The notes: generated from the sequence alone by a model not told the origin. DNA of 64,000 nucleotides from an uncultured bacterium (GCA_905214715.1 CAJMMT010000006.1:79490-143489); one strand, 5' to 3'. Shown: positions 1 to 8,799, counted from the first letter of the stretch. A program made the numbers and translations.

Positions 1-158
1 TGAAAACCGGGCTTTTCGAGCACCACCGACTCGCCGTCTCCGCCATCTATCTTTCCTTCCACTTTGAATTTGTCATCGCTTCCGCATGAAGCGAGCGCGG
101 ATACTCCGGCTATAAAAAGAAAAGCACGGAGTGCGTTTGCTGTTTTTTCTATCTTCAT
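1..158 (-). CDS. Lipoprotein, 5' part only (DUF4369-like N-terminus)
   Basis: Reading the minus strand from an ATG at 158 gives 52 open codons that run off the left edge. The product begins MKIEKTANALRAF, followed by a hydrophobic segment ending in the lipobox LASC, so the mature protein would be a lipoprotein with Cys at residue 25. The residues after the Cys are GSDDK, resembling the acidic export signal that sends Bacteroidetes lipoproteins to the cell surface. The following short beta-like stretch (FKVEGKIDG) resembles the start of DUF4369 domains, often found ahead of thioredoxin-like domains, but too little is visible to be sure. It is divergent from pnp. Confidence 0.6.
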   Translation of the reverse strand, partial: MKIEKTANALRAFLFIAGVSALASCGSDDKFKVEGKIDGGDGESVVLEKPGF

Positions 159-330
159 TATTTACAGATGTCAGGTCTGTTATAAAATTGTCAGTTGCCA
201 ATTCCCCCGAATGACGGCAAATTTAAATCCTTTTCATTTAAATCTAAAACATTATATAAAAAAAGAGCTCTTTTTCTCCTCGTATCCAAAATAAGCATAC
301 CGGAAGAGGGGGTATATGGATATTTTTAGC

Positions 331-338
331 TAACTTTG
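331..338 (+). promoter_or_regulatory. Probable -7 box for pnp
   Basis: TAACTTTG fits the Bacteroidetes -7 consensus TAnnTTTG and lies 39 bp before the pnp start codon. I see no clear TTTG at the -33 position, so the promoter is only partly supported. Confidence 0.45.
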
Positions 339-377
339 TACGAATTTATAGCAGTAAAAAATATTTAGAACTAACTT

Positions 378-2657
378 ATGTTACAACCCATTAAAAAAAC
401 CATCGAGCTGCCCGACGGTCGTACCATTACAATCGAGACCGGCAAGCTGGCCAAACAGGCCGATGGTTCGGTTGAAGTCCGCATGGGAAACACCATGCTT
501 CTGGCAACTGTCTGCTCGGCAGAAGAAGCCAACGACGGAGTTGACTTTATGCCCCTCACTGTAGAATACAAAGAGAAATATGCATCGATAGGTCGCTATC
601 CCGGCGGATTCCTCAAACGTGAGGGCCGCGCAAGCGACTATGAAATCCTTACTTCCCGTCTGGTAGACCGTGTGCTGCGTCCCCTGTTCCCTGACAATTA
701 TCATGCGGAAACTTTCGTAAACGTTATCCTTTTCTCAGCTGACGAAAACGACGCCCCCGACGCTCTTGCAGGCATAGCAGCCTCGGCTGCCTTGGCGGTA
801 AGCGACATACCCTTCAACGGTCCTATCTCGGAAGTACGCGTGGCACGCGTAGATGGAGAATGGGTGATAAATCCCACTTTCAAACAGATAGAAAAAGCCG
901 ATATAGAACTGATGGTCGGAGCCACCTATGACAACATCATGATGGTCGAGGGTGAGATGAACGAGGTTTCGGAAGCTGAACTGCTTGAGGCCCTCAAAGT
1001 CGCCCACGCTGAAATCAAGAAGCATTGTCTGGTTCAGATGGAGCTGATGAAAGAGGCCGGAAAAGAGGTAAAGAGAGAATATAACCACGAAATAAACGAC
1101 GATGCCCTGCGCGCCGACGTTCACGATAAGTGCTACGACAAGGCTTATGAGATAGCCAAGGCCGGAAACGCCGACAAGCATTGGCGTAATGATTCGTTCA
1201 AGGCTATCCGCGATGAATATATAGATTCTCTTCCCGAAATGACCGACGAACAGCTTGCCCTCTATACACCCGAGCAGCGTGTGGCAATGGTAAAGCGATA
1301 CTACCATGATGTCGAGAAAGAGGCAATGCGCCGTTGCGTACTCGACGAAGGTATCCGTCTTGACGGCCGTAAGACAACTGAAATACGTCCCATCTGGTGC
1401 GAAATCGATTACATACCCGGGCCTCACGGATCGGCGGTATTTACCCGCGGCGAGACCCAGGCTTTGGTAACAGCCACTCTCGGCACAACTCTTGACGAAA
1501 AGATTGTAGACGACGTGCTCAATCAGTCTAAAGAACGTTTCCTGCTGCATTATAACTTTCCGCCTTTCTCTACCGGTGAGGCCCGTCCGCAGCGTGGCGT
1601 AGGTCGTCGGGAAATCGGACACGGCAATCTGGCCCACCGCGCCCTGAAGCGCATGTTCCCCGACGGATTCCCCTATACTTGCCGTATAGTTTCAGATATC
1701 CTTGAGTCTAACGGATCATCCTCCATGGCAACCGTATGCGGTGGCACCCTGGCGCTTCTTGACGCCGGAGTTAAGATGAAACGTCCGGTAGCCGGCGTGG
1801 CCATGGGTCTTATCTCTGATCCCGGCAACGTAAAGTATGCCGTGCTTTCCGACATACTCGGCGACGAGGATCATCTCGGAGACATGGACTTTAAGGTTAC
1901 AGGTACCACAAAGGGTATCACCGCTACCCAGATGGATATAAAGTGTGACGGCCTGAGCTACGAAGTACTCGCCAAAGCCCTCGATCAGGCTCGCGAAGGA
2001 CGTCTACACATACTGAACATAATCGGAGAGACTATACCGGAAGCCCGCGAGGATTATAAGCCTCACGTTCCGCGTCTGGTAACAATCGAGATTCCGAAAG
2101 AGATGATCGGTGCCGTTATCGGCCCGCAGGGTAAGGTTATCCAGGGAATACAGGAAGAAACCGGCGCTACCATCTCTATAGACGAAGATGAGGATCGCGG
2201 AATCGGTGTTGTTGAAATCGCTTCGAAAGACAAAGCAAGCATAGATGCCGCTCTGGCAAAGATACGTGCCATAGTTGCTCTTCCCGAAGAGGGCGAGATT
2301 TACGAAGGCAAGGTACGTTCCATTCTTGATTTCGGAGCATTCGTAGAATTTATGCCCGGCAAGGACGGTCTGCTTCACATAAGCGAGATTTCCTGGGATC
2401 GTCTTGACTCTATGGAACAGTCCGGTCTCAAGGAGGGGGATATCGTACGCGTGAAACTTATCGAGATAGACAAGAAGACCGGCAAATACCGTCTGTCGCA
2501 GCGCGTTCTTACGGAAAAACCCGAAGGATATGTAGAGCGCGAACAGCGTCCGCGCGGAGAACGCCCCCGTCGCGAAGGCGGCGACCGTGGCCCGCGTGGC
2601 GAACGTCCGCGTCGTGAAGGAAGCGACCGCGGCCCGCGTGGTCCACGTCGCGACTGA
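378..2657 (+). CDS. pnp: Polyribonucleotide nucleotidyltransferase (PNPase)
   Basis: PNPase degrades RNA 3' to 5' by phosphorolysis and is a core enzyme of mRNA turnover. The 759-residue protein has the full family layout: a first RNase PH-like domain (about 15-145), a helical linker, a second RNase PH-like domain (about 325-470), a KH domain (about 555-615, with IGPQGKVIQGI) and an S1 domain (about 625-695, with GAFVEFMPGKDGLLH). The last 45 residues form an Arg/Gly/Glu-rich tail containing two copies of a 14-residue repeat, longer and more basic than in enterobacterial PNPase and plausibly RNA-binding. The start at 378 fits the usual N-terminus and has a -7 box upstream. A strong terminator follows, so it appears monocistronic. 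Confidence 0.97.
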   Translation: MLQPIKKTIELPDGRTITIETGKLAKQADGSVEVRMGNTMLLATVCSAEEANDGVDFMPLTVEYKEKYASIGRYPGGFLKREGRASDYEILTSRLVDRVLRPLFPDNYHAETFVNVILFSADENDAPDALAGIAASAALAVSDIPFNGPISEVRVARVDGEWVINPTFKQIEKADIELMVGATYDNIMMVEGEMNEVSEAELLEALKVAHAEIKKHCLVQMELMKEAGKEVKREYNHEINDDALRADVHDKCYDKAYEIAKAGNADKHWRNDSFKAIRDEYIDSLPEMTDEQLALYTPEQRVAMVKRYYHDVEKEAMRRCVLDEGIRLDGRKTTEIRPIWCEIDYIPGPHGSAVFTRGETQALVTATLGTTLDEKIVDDVLNQSKERFLLHYNFPPFSTGEARPQRGVGRREIGHGNLAHRALKRMFPDGFPYTCRIVSDILESNGSSSMATVCGGTLALLDAGVKMKRPVAGVAMGLISDPGNVKYAVLSDILGDEDHLGDMDFKVTGTTKGITATQMDIKCDGLSYEVLAKALDQAREGRLHILNIIGETIPEAREDYKPHVPRLVTIEIPKEMIGAVIGPQGKVIQGIQEETGATISIDEDEDRGIGVVEIASKDKASIDAALAKIRAIVALPEEGEIYEGKVRSILDFGAFVEFMPGKDGLLHISEISWDRLDSMEQSGLKEGDIVRVKLIEIDKKTGKYRLSQRVLTEKPEGYVEREQRPRGERPRREGGDRGPRGERPRREGSDRGPRGPRRD
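2553..2636 (+). repeat. Two tandem 42-nt units encoding the RG-rich PNPase tail
   Basis: Residues 726-739 and 740-753 of PNPase read RGERPRREGGDRGP and RGERPRREGSDRGP. They are encoded by adjacent 42-nt units that differ mainly at third codon positions, indicating an old internal duplication held by protein-level selection. Confidence 0.8.
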
Positions 2658-2679
2658 TATAGCCGACAACAGCATAAGC

Positions 2680-2718
2680 CGGAGGCGCCCCCTGATATGG
2701 GAGCGCCTCCGTTTTTTT
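2680..2718 (+). terminator. Rho-independent terminator of pnp
   Basis: CGGAGGCGC at 2680-2688 pairs with GCGCCTCCG at 2703-2711, followed at once by seven Ts. It sits 22 bp after the pnp stop codon. Confidence 0.9.
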
Positions 2719-2765
2719 ATACAAATAACTATCAGAGTTTCTAAAATAATAATCTGCAATTACAA

Positions 2766-4049
2766 TCAGAAACGTACACCGAGTGTAAGCTGTCCCGTAA
2801 GAATGGAAGAAAACAACGAAGAAGAATGGCTATAATAATACTGCCCCGAAATCTTGCCTGACAACCCGGCAAAGAAGTCCCCGTAATTAAGCGTCATTCC
2901 GGCCTGACCTCGCAGACCCAAAGACAACATACCCGATTCCGAACTGATTTGATCCGCACTATAGTTCCACCCTACAGCCGGCAATACCGTTAGATTAAAC
3001 AGAAGATGACGTTTCACCGGCCAATTGTAACCGTAACCAACCAGAAAATTATAATTATGATAATAAAAATTCAAAGATTCCGATCCCGGAGGAATCATGG
3101 ATTGCAACTGACCGGGCAACTTTGTAAAATCCATATGGATGTCTTGCGACAGATATGAAAAGCCAAGCAACAGGGATCCCGCTCTTTTCTTCTGATATCT
3201 ACCGAAACCATAAGCCGCGACCTGAGAATACTTGCGGTGGTTAAGGAAGAAATATAGGTCAGTCTCGAACGATGACATGCGCAGACCGGGGAAATACTCG
3301 TTCATTATCTGCCCGCGGTTGTAATCACCGAACCTACGCAGATAGGTACCCCCGTCGTTCTCGGTGTATGCGAGTTCCGCAGAAAAAAGGCCGCATCCGA
3401 AGCCGAATGTCAGCCTTCGGTTGTCGATAGGTCTGTTGCCGATAACGTTCGTCATGTCTATCTGGTAGCCTACGCTTACAGCCATAAACTGAAGATAAGC
3501 ACCGGTGTGTATCACTGAGTGCGAAAGCATCTCGATGGGTTTGTGGCTGCCTATTTTCAATATATACGAATCTGTCCATGCGTCTGTCACGAGCCGGACT
3601 TTCCAACGTCGTCCGGTACCGACCACATATGTAGTATCGAAGCCATTGAAAAACTGGTCGCCCCAGTGATATATCCCAAGACAGAATCTCATGAACCGGG
3701 GCCACTCCACACTCTTGTCGTCAATCTGAAGCTTTCCATGTTTCAGCAAATATAACCAGTTGCGGTTAGTATCAGGCTCCTCTTTGTCTATGCTGTATGC
3801 CGGATAATACACCCCGGCTCTACGATAATTACCCACATGACGACGCATCTCCACATCGGGACCACCCAATATAGTCAAATTGGGATTTCTCGGCTTTGGT
3901 GTCGTTTTTTTGACCTCCTCGGCAAAAGGGACAGATGCCGTATCGGCTATTTCCACTCCTTCGGACACCTCCTCAGGCAACGGCACATACTGTCCGCGGA
4001 CCATCGCAAAAGAGCACGATAGCAATATAAACACAAAAAACAAACGCAT
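2766..4049 (-). CDS. DUF4421-type outer-membrane protein
   Basis: This 427-residue protein begins with a signal peptide (MRLFFVFILLSCSFAMVRGQ). It continues as a series of alternating amphipathic beta strands rich in aromatic residues and ends in Phe (LTLGVRF), as expected for an outer-membrane beta-barrel. The segment FDTTYVVGTGRRWKVRL resembles the conserved region of DUF4421 proteins of Bacteroidales, whose function is unknown. An ATG at 4133 overlaps the mltG stop codon, but 28 residues would then precede the signal peptide. The ATG at 4049, preceded by a GGGGAGA stretch, is preferred. It is the last gene of the set containing mltG. Confidence 0.75.
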   Translation of the reverse strand: MRLFFVFILLSCSFAMVRGQYVPLPEEVSEGVEIADTASVPFAEEVKKTTPKPRNPNLTILGGPDVEMRRHVGNYRRAGVYYPAYSIDKEEPDTNRNWLYLLKHGKLQIDDKSVEWPRFMRFCLGIYHWGDQFFNGFDTTYVVGTGRRWKVRLVTDAWTDSYILKIGSHKPIEMLSHSVIHTGAYLQFMAVSVGYQIDMTNVIGNRPIDNRRLTFGFGCGLFSAELAYTENDGGTYLRRFGDYNRGQIMNEYFPGLRMSSFETDLYFFLNHRKYSQVAAYGFGRYQKKRAGSLLLGFSYLSQDIHMDFTKLPGQLQSMIPPGSESLNFYYHNYNFLVGYGYNWPVKRHLLFNLTVLPAVGWNYSADQISSESGMLSLGLRGQAGMTLNYGDFFAGLSGKISGQYYYSHSSSLFSSILTGQLTLGVRF

Positions 4050-4129
4050 GAAAACTCTCCCCTTTTCAAAACCGGCACCGGTCCCGAGAAGGGATATGAA
4101 TCCTATATTTATTTTCTGGCAGACTGTCG

Positions 4130-5179
4130 TCATTCTATTCCGCGGCGGTCAAGTTCATCCTGATAACGCTTTGCATTGCGCAGGTGTTCTTCGTATGAGA
4201 CCGCAAAATTGTGCAGACCCGAGAAATCTTCTTTCGCACACATGTAAAGTTCGTCGGTGGGCTTACTGTCGAGAATAGCATCTATGGTGGATTTAGATGG
4301 AGTACGTATCGGGCCGGGAGGAAGACCGCCGTACAGATAGGTGTTATAGGGTGAATCATACCTTAGATGCTCTCCCTTCACACGCTTTATGGTGAAATCG
4401 CCTATAGCGAATCTTACGGTTGGATCGGCCTGCAGTTTCATTCCTTTTTGCAGGCGATTGATATACAAACGTCCCACCCTGTCCTTTTCTGTAATGGCAT
4501 TGGTTTCTTCGTCTACTATACTTGCAACAATCGCGACCTGAGCCGGTGTGAGACCGAGGGCTGCCGCTTTTTCGCGTCTCTCAGCCGTCCAGAAATCAAG
4601 ATAGTATTTGCCTATGCGGTCTATCACGGTCTTGGGCGAGGAAGACCAGTAAACCTCATATGTGTCATTTAGGAAAAGAGCGAGAGACTGATCAGGTGTA
4701 AGTCCGTAAGGTTGAAGATTAACCGGATTGGCCAACGCATTGCCGAATGCAGACTCTGTAAAATCAACTTTAGAAGACACACGCGATGTCAATACAGGCA
4801 ATCCGCGGAATCCATTTATGACCAGCTTTACAGGTGTCTGAGCGCCGCCAGAAATCTTACGCATCACTTCATAAGGGCTTTCACCCTTCAAGACTGAATA
4901 GGCTCCATGGCGCAATCCCCAGTTTACTTTACGTATCTGCAATAGTTCCATCACCTTTCCTGTGAAACTTTCTCCCAGATACTTGTTAAGCGAGTCATGC
5001 ACATTCTGCACTGTAGCCTTCTTCGGTATGTGGATAACCACAGGCTGATCGGCCCCGCTGACTATCATCGGCACAGCCATTATAAAGGTGCCCAATGTCA
5101 GGATTCCGGCAACGACAAGAATGGCTATCATGATTTTCCGCCGTCTGAACAATGGAGATCTTTCTTTCTTCTGCATCAT
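4130..5179 (-). CDS. mltG: Endolytic murein transglycosylase MltG
   Basis: MltG cleaves nascent glycan strands in the inner membrane and is thought to set strand length during peptidoglycan synthesis. The 349-residue protein has one N-terminal membrane anchor (about 16-36), a LysM-like region, and the catalytic YceG domain with the motif VASIVDEET carrying the catalytic Glu. The later motifs LQADPTVRFAIGD and YNTYLYGGLPPGPI are hallmarks of the family. Length is normal. It lies 105 bp after the aminotransferase gene on the same strand and 80 bp before the DUF4421 gene, so it may share a transcript with both. Confidence 0.94.
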   Translation of the reverse strand: MMQKKERSPLFRRRKIMIAILVVAGILTLGTFIMAVPMIVSGADQPVVIHIPKKATVQNVHDSLNKYLGESFTGKVMELLQIRKVNWGLRHGAYSVLKGESPYEVMRKISGGAQTPVKLVINGFRGLPVLTSRVSSKVDFTESAFGNALANPVNLQPYGLTPDQSLALFLNDTYEVYWSSSPKTVIDRIGKYYLDFWTAERREKAAALGLTPAQVAIVASIVDEETNAITEKDRVGRLYINRLQKGMKLQADPTVRFAIGDFTIKRVKGEHLRYDSPYNTYLYGGLPPGPIRTPSKSTIDAILDSKPTDELYMCAKEDFSGLHNFAVSYEEHLRNAKRYQDELDRRGIE

Positions 5180-5284
5180 AATGTTTTATCCGCTTCCCTA
5201 TATTTTATCCACCTTCCTCTGCTTGCCGATACCCGCTTGAGCCACTTGTTTCAAGGTATAAGGCAAGAGCCTGTTTCCTTTTTG

Positions 5285-6415
5285 TTATCTGAAGTTGTTT
5301 ATCACATCAGCCACATATTCAATATCCTCATGACTTACGTTGGCGATAGGGAGGCTGAGCACCTCATCGGCCAGTCGCTCGGTAACCGGCAGAGTTCCCT
5401 CGGGCCATCGGCCGGCATAACATGGCTGCAAATGCGGTGGGACCGCGTAGTGGATATCAGTGGACACTCCATTTTCCCGGAGATAATTCTGAAGCCGACT
5501 ACGCTCATTAGTCCTTACGACGTATTGATGCCATACCTGCACACAATCGTTGTAAATACGAGGTTTTGTAATTTTCGGATTCCTTACCAAGGAATCGTAT
5601 AACATGGCCGATTCGCCGCGCTTACGACAAATCGTGTCAAGATTACGGAGTCTTACGCGTAAAACCGCAGCCTGGATCTCATCCATTCTGCAGTTATAAC
5701 CCTGAACTATGTTGTGATACCGATAATCGCTGCCATAATTGGCAAAAGTGCGTATCATGCGGGCCACTTCGCTGTCGTTGGTAATGACGGCCCCCGCATC
5801 TCCCATGGCACCGATGTTCTTCGTAGGATAAAAACTGTAGGCAGCACAATCTCCCAGATTTCCGGTAATTTTGCTACCGTTAAGGCCTTCTTCGGCGGCA
5901 ACCGCCCCTATTGCCTGTGCATTGTCTTCAAACACCATTATTCCACGCTCATGCAATCCGGACATTACATCGCTGTTCCATGCCGGATTTCCATATAGAT
6001 GTACCAGCATTATTCCTCTGGTACGCGAAGTCAACGAGCTTTCTATCCTATTGAAATCAATATTCATAGTTTCAGGGTCCGGCTCCACCGGCACAGGCAC
6101 GAGGCCGAACTCCGTAACAGGCAATATTGATGCTATATAAGTATTAGCCGGAACAATAATTTCATCCCCCGCATGCAACTTTCCGAGCTCTATATACGTC
6201 CTTATCATCAGACGCAAGGCATCGAGACCGTTGCTTACGGCCACACAATACCCGGCTCCGCAACCGGCGGCGAGTTCTTGCTCCAACGCTTTCACCTCGG
6301 GTCCGTTCAAATACCATCCGGATCTGACAACGCGTAAGACAGCAGCCTCTGTCTCTTCGACCGCACAAGCAAAAGAATCGGCGAGTCTTAAAAACGGGAT
6401 TTCTCTAACTGTCAT
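5285..6415 (-). CDS. DegT/DnrJ/EryC1-family sugar aminotransferase (FdtB-like)
   Basis: A PLP-dependent aminotransferase that would convert a nucleotide-linked 3-keto-6-deoxyhexose into the 3-amino sugar. From the preferred start at 6415 the protein has 376 residues. Lys199 in FYPTKNIG is the expected PLP-binding lysine, and EDNAQAIG (Asp164) is the cofactor-contacting motif. An upstream ATG at 6463 would overlap the preceding gene by 44 nt; the start at 6415 lies 4 nt after that gene's stop. The adjacent FdtA-like isomerase makes a dTDP-3-amino-3,6-dideoxyhexose product likely, as in the FdtA/FdtB pathway, though the exact sugar cannot be read from sequence. Confidence 0.85.
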   Translation of the reverse strand: MTVREIPFLRLADSFACAVEETEAAVLRVVRSGWYLNGPEVKALEQELAAGCGAGYCVAVSNGLDALRLMIRTYIELGKLHAGDEIIVPANTYIASILPVTEFGLVPVPVEPDPETMNIDFNRIESSLTSRTRGIMLVHLYGNPAWNSDVMSGLHERGIMVFEDNAQAIGAVAAEEGLNGSKITGNLGDCAAYSFYPTKNIGAMGDAGAVITNDSEVARMIRTFANYGSDYRYHNIVQGYNCRMDEIQAAVLRVRLRNLDTICRKRGESAMLYDSLVRNPKITKPRIYNDCVQVWHQYVVRTNERSRLQNYLRENGVSTDIHYAVPPHLQPCYAGRWPEGTLPVTERLADEVLSLPIANVSHEDIEYVADVINNFR

Positions 6416-6419
6416 ATTT

Positions 6420-6845
6420 TTATTTTCGGGCAGACAGTTCTGCGACATATTGTCTGTATTCATCGAAGTCCCTTATATAGTCGGCCTCGTCGTAATTATG
6501 GGAACACAGGACAAGCACAACAGTTCCGGTTGTGAAATTGTGCATAGAGTCCCAGACCCCAGGGGGTATAAGCACACCTTTATTGGCCCGGTTCAGGTGA
6601 TATACCCTCTCTTCCGTACCGTCGGTAAGATGAAGGTCAAGGCTGCCTGAGACCGCCATCAGCACCATTGTGTTCTCTTTATGCGCATGACCGCCACGCG
6701 CAACGCCACCTGGCACATCGTAAATATAAAAGACCCTTTTTATGGAAAAGGGCACGTGGCAACCCTCTTCGATGAATGAAAGGCTTCCGCGTGGATCATA
6801 AATCTTTTGAAACTCGATCTCTCGTACTCTGTCAAGCAATCCCAT
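6420..6845 (-). CDS. Cupin-fold sugar 3,4-ketoisomerase (FdtA/WxcM family)
   Basis: The 141-residue protein matches the FdtA family, which converts dTDP-4-keto-6-deoxyglucose to the 3-keto form. RGGHAHKE is the conserved His-containing cupin motif, and the second cupin half (GVLIPPGVWDSMHNF) is present. Its stop codon is followed 4 nt later by the aminotransferase start, indicating translational coupling of two consecutive steps. The genes for dTDP-4-keto-6-deoxyglucose itself (rmlA, rmlB) are not in this window, so the substrate must come from elsewhere. Confidence 0.85.
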   Translation of the reverse strand: MGLLDRVREIEFQKIYDPRGSLSFIEEGCHVPFSIKRVFYIYDVPGGVARGGHAHKENTMVLMAVSGSLDLHLTDGTEERVYHLNRANKGVLIPPGVWDSMHNFTTGTVVLVLCSHNYDEADYIRDFDEYRQYVAELSARK

Positions 6846-6867
6846 GGGAAATATACAGGCTATATAT

Positions 6868-6903
6868 CGCGGGGCTGCCCCCCTTCGGGTATGCAGTCCC
6901 GCG
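6868..6903 (-). terminator. Strong hairpin after hpf, possible terminator
   Basis: CGCGGGACTGC (minus strand, from 6903) pairs with GCAGCCCCGCG (ending at 6868) with one mismatch. It starts 19 nt past the hpf stop. It is followed by an AU-rich but not U-pure stretch, so termination may be partial and the FdtA gene could be read from the same promoter. Confidence 0.45.
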
Positions 6904-6921
6904 TGTTGTATTACAGTCCGA

Positions 6922-7206
6922 TTATTTTATGCGCTCCAGCTGACGCTCGAGGGCATCAAGACTAAGATCAAGGGCCTCTTCGAAAGAGTCAGCTGTCTTG
7001 GACGCAAACAACGGGCCGCTTCCAGGCACACGCACTTCCACGCCAGCCTCCTTGTTCATTGCCGTTTCCGGCTTTATCAGTCTGTAGTTGACTTCCACAT
7101 AGGTCATGGCTTCGAAACGGCGCCCCAGCTTGTCTATTTTCTTATTCGTAAATGCTATGAGCTTATCGGTTATGTCGAAATGAATAGCTTTGATGTTTAC
7201 TTCCAT
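6922..7206 (-). CDS. hpf: Ribosome hibernation-promoting factor (short HPF/RaiA family)
   Basis: The 94-residue protein has the beta-alpha-beta-beta-beta-alpha fold signature of the HPF/RaiA family, which binds the decoding region of the 30S subunit and stabilises inactive ribosomes in stationary phase. It starts MEVNIKAIHFDITDKL and has the typical Asp/Glu-rich helix SFEEALDLSLDALERQ. It is the short form without the C-terminal dimerisation domain. It lies 93 bp after the recombinase gene on the same strand. Confidence 0.93.
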   Translation of the reverse strand: MEVNIKAIHFDITDKLIAFTNKKIDKLGRRFEAMTYVEVNYRLIKPETAMNKEAGVEVRVPGSGPLFASKTADSFEEALDLSLDALERQLERIK

Positions 7207-7299
7207 AATAATTTGTTTTTTAGGTTATGTTTGCATCCCGGCTTTCGGGGCGTTTTTACAAAAATAACAAAATATTCGGTCTGTTTGCTGTTCCATTCA

Positions 7300-8286
7300 T
7301 CATTTTTTATTTCCTCTTGCTCCTTTATCATGGGCGGGATCGGTATCGACATCATAACCTGCATGAGCCGCACGAGGATGCGCATTCCTATAGTCTCTCT
7401 GTAATTCCTTAAAGTTCAGATGTGTGTATATCTGAGTACTTGAAAGTGAACTATGGCCCAGAAATTCCTTCACCGTCATTATGTCGGCCCCTCCGTTAAG
7501 CATCGCTGTCGCGAAACTATGTCTGAGTATATGTGGAGACCGCCGGAATGTTTTGGTTCCGGAAAGTGCAGACCTTACAATCTGATATAGCCTTACGTCG
7601 GAAAGAGGATGCCCTCCCCTACCGGGAATAAGAGGCGTATGTCCTGCCTGGACATGGCCCATACACCCTTTCACACATCCGTCACGTACCGTCTGCCATT
7701 CCTTTATCCTGGCAATTGTCGGCGGAGCCAACGGAACTATTCTTGTTTTACCACCTTTGCCGTGTACCCTGAGTTCCGCACGTTCGGAATCTATATCGGC
7801 ATCCACGATAGCCCGGAGTTCCGCCTGACGTAATCCACAGCCATAGAGCATTTCTATTATGAGATGATCTCTCATTTCCTGTACGGGATCGGTTGCAAGA
7901 CGCAATCGGCTTACCTGCTCCATCTCTTCGTCGGTTACGAATCCGGGCAATGGTTTTGAAGCTTTGGCCAATTGAATCGCGATGGCAGGATTCCGGTTCA
8001 GTTTACCTGTAATCACCGCCCAGTTATAGAAAGAACGTACACTCTGAGCCTTTCGGTGCAACGATCTGGCCACACACCCTTTCTCCGCTTCGCGTGCAAG
8101 CCACTCGCGGATGTCGCGCGTATCTGCCTCCAGCAAGATTTCACTTCCCGAATCATACTCGACCGCAGAATCCGCATCCTGCTTCAAAAAAGAAAGCAGT
8201 TGCCTCAGATCTCTACGGTAAGCATCTATAGTAAGAGGACTACGATTGCGTTCAAGTCTCAGGTATGTAAGGAATTGTTCTATCAT
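7300..8286 (-). CDS. xerC: Tyrosine recombinase, XerC/XerD type
   Basis: A phage-integrase-family recombinase of 328 residues, probably one of the pair that resolves chromosome dimers at dif. It has an N-terminal SAM-like core-binding domain (about 1-90) and a catalytic domain with all expected residues: Arg in CGLRQAEL, Lys in GKGGKTRIV, HILRHSF, LGHSS, and Tyr in TQIYTHL. An ATG seven codons upstream (8307) is possible, but MIEQFLTYLRLERN is the usual N-terminus. The C-terminal 38 residues after the Tyr are longer than in E. coli XerC and rich in basic residues. Its place between rpsU and hpf, not beside a mobile element, supports a housekeeping role. Confidence 0.88.
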   Translation of the reverse strand: MIEQFLTYLRLERNRSPLTIDAYRRDLRQLLSFLKQDADSAVEYDSGSEILLEADTRDIREWLAREAEKGCVARSLHRKAQSVRSFYNWAVITGKLNRNPAIAIQLAKASKPLPGFVTDEEMEQVSRLRLATDPVQEMRDHLIIEMLYGCGLRQAELRAIVDADIDSERAELRVHGKGGKTRIVPLAPPTIARIKEWQTVRDGCVKGCMGHVQAGHTPLIPGRGGHPLSDVRLYQIVRSALSGTKTFRRSPHILRHSFATAMLNGGADIMTVKEFLGHSSLSSTQIYTHLNFKELQRDYRNAHPRAAHAGYDVDTDPAHDKGARGNKK

Positions 8287-8396
8287 ATACCTACGAACTA
8301 CAGACACACAGAAGATGCAGACACCTCACTAAGAGGCACCTGCATTATTTCTTGTAGCGACTCTTCCGAGCCGAGTCGTCTGTGTCAGAGGGCGGT

Positions 8397-8588
8397 TTAC
8401 TGTTCTGCCTGACGGAGCTGCTGAACATATACCGCTTTCATCATCTTCTTGCGGTTGGTTACCGAAGGCTTTTCAAATGCCTGACGGCGACGCAGTTCCT
8501 TTACAACGCCGGTGCGTTCATATTTTCTTTTGAATTTTTTGAGGGCTTTCTCAATATTCTCGCCTTCCTTTACTTGTACAACGATCAT
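8397..8588 (-). CDS. rpsU: 30S ribosomal protein bS21
   Basis: The 63-residue basic protein starts MIVVQVKEGENIEKALKKFKR, the standard bS21 N-terminus. bS21 sits near the anti-Shine-Dalgarno end of 16S rRNA, and in Bacteroidetes it is reported to help hide that sequence. No strong Shine-Dalgarno is positioned before its own ATG here. A good promoter lies about 135 bp upstream, giving a leader of about 130 nt. The recombinase and hpf follow on the same strand. Confidence 0.97.
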   Translation of the reverse strand: MIVVQVKEGENIEKALKKFKRKYERTGVVKELRRRQAFEKPSVTNRKKMMKAVYVQQLRQAEQ

Positions 8589-8723
8589 GCTTTTTGAAGA
8601 GTAAATTTTTTATTTCCTTCAGTCCCTTTGCAGAGGCCTCCGGATTGGGGTTACTAATATTCGTTTTATAATTCCGCTTTATGCAAACGCTATGATATAT
8701 AACTATCTTGCACAACGCGGATG

Positions 8724-8754
8724 CAAAATTAGATATTATTCCGCGATTTACAAA
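8724..8754 (-). promoter_or_regulatory. Promoter of rpsU
   Basis: On the minus strand TTTG (8754-8751), a 19-bp spacer and TAATTTTG (8731-8724) give a full Bacteroidetes -33/-7 promoter. A 6-bp inverted repeat, CGCGGA at 8716-8721 and TCCGCG at 8740-8745, brackets the -7 box. Confidence 0.7.
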
Positions 8755-8799
8755 ATTTTATCGTTTTTTTTCGCTACAGATTCCGCACGAATCAGCGGA

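Noticed and set aside
735..1637. Open frame of 300 codons antisense to pnp
   Set aside because: It mirrors the codon pattern of a certain gene, has no family features, and lies wholly inside pnp.
4050..4133. Longer N-terminus of the DUF4421 protein overlapping the mltG stop (ATGA)
   Set aside because: Although such overlap is typical of coupled genes, it would put 28 residues before a clear signal peptide. The ATG at 4049 has a purine-rich stretch before it.
8589..8620. Strong autoregulatory Shine-Dalgarno before rpsU, as reported in Flavobacteria
   Set aside because: No GGAGG-like sequence lies at the right distance; GAAGGAAA is about 25 nt upstream, and GGAGG is further away still.
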